Source: Seriola aureovittata (Eukaryota; Chordata; Actinopteri; Carangiformes; Carangidae). From it: 64,000 nt of DNA. Below the pieces are notes generated by a model, which searched no databases, was not told the DNA's origin, and was given only the letters and a program-made list of their open reading frames with translations. The stretch covers positions 26,281,876 to 26,345,875 of the forward strand of contig NC_079373.1 of NCBI RefSeq assembly GCF_021018895.1. Reading direction: 5' to 3'. This document shows, piece by piece, positions 61,801 through 64,000 of the stretch (within the stretch, counting starts at the first letter, position 1; each line of letters opens with the position of its first letter). A program made the position numbers and the translations under genes.

Positions 61801-63454
61801 GAGTTGAGTGTAAAGTCATTGGGACTCGCAGTGTGGCGGGGACAGGCTGTCTGAGTGGTTGATGAGTTATTGCTCAACATTGGCTAAGCCCCGCCTTCTG
61901 TGAAAATATTGTGGTTGATGGCGGCCATGTTTGTGTCACCAATTTTGGTCAAAAATTCAAGAAGTTCTATTCATTTTACTGTTTTTGTATTATGCAAAGA
62001 AAATAAAAAATGTAGACTGACTTTTATTGTTAAAGAGGCTTTTTCAACTGGAAAAGTGTCAAATTTCGAGTCACTAATGGTGTGAGAGGCATTTTGGAGC
62101 CTTGATTACACTGCCACCATGTGGCTGATTGGGCTCCTACTTCTTGGGCAGCTCACGGCAATTTAAGCCGCAGCACAAGATTAATAATAATAATAATAAT
62201 GATAATAATGAACTGGAGCAGAAACAGTGGGAGTTAGAACCCTAAAAATCACCAGTGGAACAAAAGCCAAGCTCCAACTGACTGGCTCTGGCTGCATCTC
62301 ACAGCCTTTATCCAAACAGCTGCTGAGTCAATCTAGATTCTTTCTTTTTTTCCTCCCAAAGGTCAAAAATAAACTTTCAGGTGTTTTTGGTCAGATCCGT
62401 TTTCCAGAACTTCTCCTCCTGAGGTTTTCAGATCTCAGCGTGTCAGAGGAAGAGTGGTGGCTGAATTATAATGTTTGCTGCCAACAGCCTTTTTCCATCC
62501 GGTGAGAAAAGAAAATTACAATGTGTGGAAGAGAACGTTTTTAAAGTTTGAAAAAAATAAAATAAAATCTGTCTTCTTGAATGTGAGAAAACACATCGAT
62601 CCCTGATCAGTTTAAAAACCTGTATGAATGTAAGTGTTGTTATTCTGATCTGTCAAAGTCACAACTGATTTAAAAGCAGCGTTGACACGTTGTTGAAGAC
62701 GTGTTTGAGAGCGGCTGAATGACCTCATGTCTTCCTGTCGCTCAGGGTGGACGTGGTGATCTGCCTCAGCACCACGGTGAGGAACGACACGCTGCAGGAG
62801 GCCAAGGAGCAGCGAGTGTCCGTCAAATGTCGTAAACAGCTGCGGGTGGAGGAGGTGGAGATGGTACGTTCGCCGGCACGGTCGGCGCTCCGCAGTGTTT
62901 TCACCTGATGCGAGGTTTCCACAGAGCCTCACCGTCAGTCGGAGACGGAGACTAAACAGCAGCACAGAGACAGGAAGTCCAACCACAGTAAATGTCAGTG
63001 TGGACGTCAGACACCGTCACAACCACGACAAACCATATGAGCAGATACACAGCTGGGGTTGTGTTCTTACATCAGGCAGATTTGGAGAAGTTTAGTGGAT
63101 TTAACTTTCCCAGTTAAACAGTTTGTAAAGAAAAACCTCAGTAGAGATCTTGGAGTGAGTTTCTGAGCTCTTGTTCTGACCGTCTTTATCCGGCTGCTCA
63201 TCTCTGGAGATGCTCAGATGTTTCCTTAATCCGCTCTGACTTTCTTTTCTTTCGCCTGCACAGATTAAAAGTTTCTCTGTTTTCTTTGTGTCTTGTGTTT
63301 TCTGTAAATCCACTAAATCCTCTCTGAATCCTCTGCAGTCGGAGGACATCCGTCTGGAGCCGGAGCTGTACGACTCCTGTAAGCAGGACATCACCAGACT
63401 GTGTCAGAACGTCGCCTACGGCAACGCACAGGTCAGCGGCTACACCTGCAGACA

Positions 63455-63512
<58 letters not shown>

Positions 63513-63937
63513 TTCACGCGTGTTCAGACCTCAGCACAGGAGAAACTGCAGATTATGTCTAAAATAAAGTTTGATAATTGCATTTTAAGAATTAGCTGTA
63601 GATGAATTGTTCTCAGTTCAAGAGATTTAAATGCTCAGAAACATTTTCCAGTCAGTTCAAGAAACTCAAGTTGTTGCAGTGAAGACCTGAAACAGTGGAG
63701 GACACAACGTCCAGCAGGTGGCAGCTGCAGTTCCTTTCGTGTCACGTAGATTTCAAGTGATTCACTAACGGCCACATCTGTCCGTCTGCCTCTCCGCAGG
63801 TCATCGAGTGTCTGAAGGAGAACAAGCGTCAGCTGACTTCACGCTGCCACCAGCGGATCTTCAAGCTGCAGGAGGTGGAGATGGTTGATCCTGAGCTGGA
63901 CTACCAGCTGATGAGAGTCTGCAAGCACATGATCAGG
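38542..63937 (+). CDS. glg1: GLG1, Golgi apparatus cysteine-rich protein (3' partial)
   Basis: Eighteen in-phase exons: 38542-38874, 50384-50413, 51375-51461, 51766-51981, 53829-54032, 54147-54218, 54648-54834, 55721-55935, 56345-56466, 56751-56852, 57061-57214, 59642-59866, 60603-60665, 61322-61435, 61594-61682, 62746-62863, 63339-63431 and 63800-63937; about 854 aa, roughly 70% of the usual length. The remaining repeats, membrane anchor and tail lie beyond the window. GLG1 (MG-160, ESL-1, CFR-1) is a type I Golgi glycoprotein that binds FGFs, TGF-beta precursors and E-selectin. Residues 1-25 form a signal peptide, followed by a variable Pro/Ala/Gly-rich segment (about 26-75). Then come cysteine-rich repeats of about 60 residues, each with paired motifs such as CREDLTRLCP and LECLQ. 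The ATG is in ATGGCGGAC after a GC-rich leader; a GTG two codons earlier is not needed. Exon 2 is only 30 nt. Confidence 0.95.
40228..40580. mobile_element. Teleost-type MITE family E in GLG1 intron 1
   Basis: Begins GCTGCAACTAACAATTA and ends near AATTGATTAGTTATTTGCTCTG, with AATCTGCTGATTATTTTTC inside. Related fragments lie at 36906-36990, 42050-42140, 42360-42730 and 58780-59290. Confidence 0.5.
41466..41915 (-). mobile_element. MITE family A, copy 6
   Basis: Reverse copy in GLG1 intron 1. Starts TTAAAGCTCC and is truncated at the far end near the ATATAGAAGCT motif. Confidence 0.8.
43374..43591. repeat. (CT)n microsatellite in GLG1 intron 1
   Basis: About 218 nt of CT units with periodic CGCTCT interruptions. 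Ser/Leu-rich and Arg/Glu-rich frames across it are artefacts. Confidence 0.95.
43831..43862. repeat. Short interspersed repeat family D, copy 2 (inverted)
   Basis: GGCAGTTTATTAGGAACACCT, inverted relative to 26381-26411. In GLG1 intron 1. Confidence 0.5.
47531..47550. repeat. Poly-C tract in GLG1 intron 1
   Basis: Run of 20 C. A G-run at 48413-48428 and smaller C-runs at 18381-18390 and 45753-45760 are similar. Confidence 0.8.
48676..48893. repeat. Four degenerate tandem units of about 56 bp in GLG1 intron 1
   Basis: Each unit carries a version of GGTAGACGCTACA...ATGTCCCCTAAACGCCTCAC. The last block is the best conserved. It is an old minisatellite or a remnant of a larger satellite. Confidence 0.7.
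49831..49886. repeat. (AC)n in GLG1 intron 1
   Basis: About 28 AC units with one CACGCA interruption, roughly 500 nt before the 30-nt exon 2. Confidence 0.95.
50040..50091 (+). repeat. G-rich tract in GLG1 intron 1
   Basis: Many runs of three or more G separated by single T (GGGGTGGGGTGGG type), able in principle to form G-quadruplexes. It lies 290 nt upstream of GLG1 exon 2. Confidence 0.8.
51143..51195. repeat. (GAA)n tract in GLG1 intron 2
   Basis: GAAGAA units with two GTA interruptions. A smaller (GAA)n occurs at 26874-26896. Confidence 0.85.
54141..54146 (+). other. Example of GLG1 splice acceptor TTTCAG
   Basis: Acceptor of the 72-nt GLG1 exon. It is listed because that exon is small and fixed only by its two splice sites and by phase. 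Confidence 0.6.
54365..54560. repeat. Interspersed repeat family F, degraded copy
   Basis: Shares GGATGAACTGATTAGAATTTGGTG and the GGTCAAAGGTC cluster with 6770-7130. The palindrome is lost here (AAGGTCAAGGCTAACCC). It lies in GLG1 intron 54219-54647. Confidence 0.5.
55053..55414 (-). mobile_element. MITE family A, copy 7
   Basis: Reverse copy in GLG1 intron 54835-55720. Starts TCAAAGCTCC and has internal deletions and a truncated far end. Confidence 0.75.
57334..57822 (+). mobile_element. MITE family A, copy 8 (near full length)
   Basis: In GLG1 intron 57215-59641, from TTAAAGCTCC to GGGACCTTTTAA. It includes the hairpin and the usual open frame. Confidence 0.8.
58780..59290. mobile_element. 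Family E fragments in GLG1 intron 57215-59641
   Basis: CATCTGCTGATTATTTTCTCAAATAATCG and a second block with AATTAGTTGATTAATC show at least two overlapping partial copies. Confidence 0.4.
60692..61024 (+). mobile_element. MITE family A, copy 9 (3' truncated)
   Basis: Begins 26 nt after the donor of the 63-nt GLG1 exon 60603-60665. It ends inside the hairpin's left arm and loop. Confidence 0.75.
63456..63509. repeat. (AC)n in GLG1 intron 63432-63799
   Basis: About 27 AC units, 25 nt after the donor of exon 63339-63431. Confidence 0.95.
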
Positions 63938-64000
63938 GTAGGTCACATGATCAGGAGGCGTTTGGGGAAAGTGCAGACCGTTCAGTTTCCCGTTCACTAC

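Overview
The window is vertebrate nuclear DNA and almost certainly teleost fish. It has intron-split genes with canonical GT-AG borders, many short foldback DNA transposons, long (GT)n/(CA)n tracts, and the gene order MLKL - RFWD3 - GLG1. That order matches the conserved block known from human 16q23. I reconstructed exons by hand, checking reading phase across every junction. Everything functional beyond that rests on family knowledge.

Left third (1-24,900): an expanded MLKL locus. The order is TMED6 copy a (5' partial, +), an MLKL four-helix-bundle gene (4HB-1, +), TMED6 copy b (complete, +), 4HB-2 (+), 4HB-3 (-), then full-length MLKL (+, 468 aa). MLKL keeps the executioner bundle, a brace region and a pseudokinase domain. 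The three 4HB genes carry only the membrane-permeabilising executioner domain in one uninterrupted coding exon. Each adds a different tail: short and proline-containing (4HB-1), long and proline-rich with 9-residue repeats (4HB-2), or a heptad coiled coil (4HB-3). In all four genes a 3' splice site lies exactly 6 nt before the start codon, and a non-coding first exon can be proposed for each. 4HB-1 and 4HB-2 have IRF/ISRE-like motifs near their putative promoters. The TMED6 - 4HB pair occurs twice in tandem, which suggests a two-gene block duplication. This cluster of kinase-less MLKL-type domains is the most likely candidate for an undescribed system, perhaps cell-death effectors or regulators controlled at the level of expression instead of by RIPK3 phosphorylation.

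Middle (26,900-36,800): RFWD3, encoding a RING/coiled-coil/WD40 E3 ubiquitin ligase of DNA repair (726 aa in 12 coding exons). Four of its introns contain long GT or CA repeats. One of these directly forms the 3' splice site.

Right (38,400-64,000): GLG1, a Golgi cysteine-rich membrane protein. There are 18 coding exons (about 854 aa) after an 11.5 kb first intron, and the 3' end lies outside the window.

Mobile DNA: one MITE family (called A here, nine copies or fragments), foldback elements (B, C, E), a short shared repeat (D), a repeat carrying nuclear-receptor half-sites (F), and a 530-bp solo LTR with a 4-bp target duplication inserted into a family B element. I saw no tRNA, rRNA or CRISPR features.
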